6,380 nucleotides of DNA. It comes from Desulfobacterales bacterium (lineage in GTDB: Bacteria > Desulfobacterota > DSM-4660 > Desulfatiglandales > Desulfatiglandaceae). Below are positions 5,453 through 6,380 of the stretch, one piece after another. Position numbers and translations under genes: made by a program. The notes beneath the pieces are model-generated. The model was not told where the DNA came from. It ran no database searches and saw only the letters and a list, made by a program, of their open reading frames with translations. The first letter of the stretch is position 1, and each line of letters starts with the position of its first letter. Where the stretch lies: positions 1 through 6,380 of the forward strand of contig JAKLQB010000358.1 of NCBI GenBank assembly GCA_022013615.1, written 5' to 3'.

Positions 5453-5771
5453 CATCAGCTAATTGCTTATCATCATCCTCATGTTTCCTACGGAATGTCA
5501 TCATGCGGTAGATAATGCCAACTAAAATTGTCGCGCTGATGAGAATTATTAGATTAGAAGAAAAAAAGAGCATGATGAACCAGGAAGGATCTTTTAGTCG
5601 GTAGGCCCCAATCAGAAGTTGGATTCCAAAAAAAAGAAAAAGACAGCCAGCTAATGAAAGAACAACCTGCCGTATCCACCAAAAAACAATGGAAGTGAAA
5701 ATACGAGTTACGATTTGCTGGTTATGGTTTGCTCTTTCTATTTCCATATCGTGGGCAAAGCCTTGCTTCAC
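5439..5771 (-). CDS. Small protein with two membrane segments, function unknown
   Basis: An orphan 110-residue protein that I do not recognise. A polar N-terminus (1-23) is followed by two hydrophobic stretches, about 34-56 (QVVLSLAGCLFLFFGIQLLI) and 64-89 (FIMLFFSSNLIILISATILV), separated by a short YRLKDPSW turn. The basic RRK then an acidic DDD tail follow. The positive residues after the second segment suggest both ends face the cytoplasm. There is no signal peptidase site or conserved catalytic motif. The start is uncertain: GTG at 5771 (used here) follows an in-frame TAG, and an ATG at 5747 would give 102 residues; neither has a clear ribosome binding site. It begins 45 bp after the MeaB stop, so readthrough from MeaB may express it. 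Its end is built from heptamer repeats, suggesting the reading frame was extended or remade by repeat growth. Confidence 0.6.
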   Translation of the reverse strand: MKQGFAHDMEIERANHNQQIVTRIFTSIVFWWIRQVVLSLAGCLFLFFGIQLLIGAYRLKDPSWFIMLFFSSNLIILISATILVGIIYRMMTFRRKHEDDDKQLADETGK

Positions 5772-5816
5772 AAGCTATCATTCATGAAGCGGAGCGGCAA
5801 GATGATACACGAATTA

Positions 5817-6380
5817 TCAAGCTGAATGGCCTAATTTGGGAAGGACCAGATTATCGCAAGCTGTATAAGGATCCACATTTCCCTCTATAATAGATTCCAC
5901 AGCTTTTTCAAATTGGCCTGTTTCAGTGAGGTCATTGAGTACCTCCTCGACAAGTCGATTCTTTACCATTTCGAACAGTTCCTCACGGACATTTTCTTTT
6001 CTTTTCCTGAAATGTAACCCCCCCAACGCCTTATTGAGATAGCTGCGATGTTTCTCGATTTCTTCTAAAAGCTCCGCTACACCTTTATCAAACACGGCCT
6101 GGGCCTTAAGAATGGGTGGCTTCCATCGGCCCCCCTCATATTTATTCTGACCCATTTCTATCATCAGCCTCAGGTCGTTAAGGGTCTTATCCGCCCCCTC
6201 ACGATCCTCCTTGTTGATCACAAAGACATCTCCCACCTCGAGAATCCCGGCCTTAATTGCCTGGATATCGTCCCCCATTCCAGGGACGACAACGATGACC
6301 GTTGTGTGAGCGCTCCTAACAACGTCCACTTCATCCTGTCCAACGCCAACAGTTTCAACAAGTATATAGTCTTTGCCCAT
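5817..6380 (-). CDS. meaB: MeaB/ArgK-type GTPase, chaperone of methylmalonyl-CoA mutase (C-terminal part)
   Basis: The last 187 residues of a G3E-type P-loop GTPase. MeaB binds the B12-dependent methylmalonyl-CoA mutase (or isobutyryl-/ethylmalonyl-CoA mutase relatives), gates cofactor loading and protects or reactivates the enzyme. Visible are the switch/G3 block ILVETVGVGQDEVDVV, the family motif PGMGDDIQAIKAGILEVGDVFVINKEDREGAD including the G4 NKxD sequence (NKED), and the helical dimerisation tail (RKRKENVREELFEMVKNRL). Full-length members are about 310-340 residues, so roughly 140 N-terminal residues with the Walker A loop lie beyond the window. The ATG at the edge is almost certainly internal. 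The C-terminus appears complete, ending LVLPKLGHSA then TGA. The mutase genes would be expected upstream, outside the window. Confidence 0.92.
   Translation of the reverse strand: MGKDYILVETVGVGQDEVDVVRSAHTTVIVVVPGMGDDIQAIKAGILEVGDVFVINKEDREGADKTLNDLRLMIEMGQNKYEGGRWKPPILKAQAVFDKGVAELLEEIEKHRSYLNKALGGLHFRKRKENVREELFEMVKNRLVEEVLNDLTETGQFEKAVESIIEGNVDPYTACDNLVLPKLGHSA

Overview
The window suggests an anaerobic, fatty-acid-metabolising bacterium, most likely of the old Deltaproteobacteria (Desulfobacterota) type. This is an inference from gene content: a MeaB-type GTPase, a short-chain acyl-CoA dehydrogenase and two B12-binding radical SAM proteins lie together, and base composition is moderate. 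Nothing here fixes the species. All the main genes read on the minus strand, so the order of transcription runs from high to low coordinates.

Region by region in transcription order: (1) 6380-5817 is the C-terminal part of a MeaB/ArgK-family GTPase, the chaperone of methylmalonyl-CoA mutase, cut by the window edge. (2) 5771-5439 is an orphan protein with two membrane segments, whose 3' end runs into a heptamer repeat. (3) 5394-4838 is a cassette-like unit: a four-helix-bundle (S23 / 23S rRNA intervening-sequence type) gene with arrays of a roughly 10-bp unit on both sides in inverted orientation. (4) 4745-4197 is an XRE-type helix-turn-helix/cupin regulator with a palindrome and possible alternative hairpins in its leader. 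(5) 4026-2884 is an acyl-CoA dehydrogenase. (6) 2844-1495 and 1498-200 are two cobalamin-binding radical SAM proteins that overlap by ATGA and share C-terminal motifs. (7) 1-136 is the 3' end of an unidentified plus-strand gene that converges on them.

How the genes fit together (inference): MeaB, the regulator and the acyl-CoA dehydrogenase look like a short acyl-CoA/propionate-type locus, in which the regulator may sense a metabolite through its cupin and control itself or the downstream genes. The two radical SAM genes are spaced for co-transcription with the dehydrogenase, only 39 bp apart, and are probably class B (cobalamin-dependent) methyltransferases or related enzymes acting on an unknown, possibly lipid or acyl, substrate. 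The membrane-protein gene and the S23 cassette appear to have been placed between MeaB and the regulator. The points most worth a second look are the S23 gene with its inverted decamer arrays, the tandem radical SAM pair, and the regulator leader.
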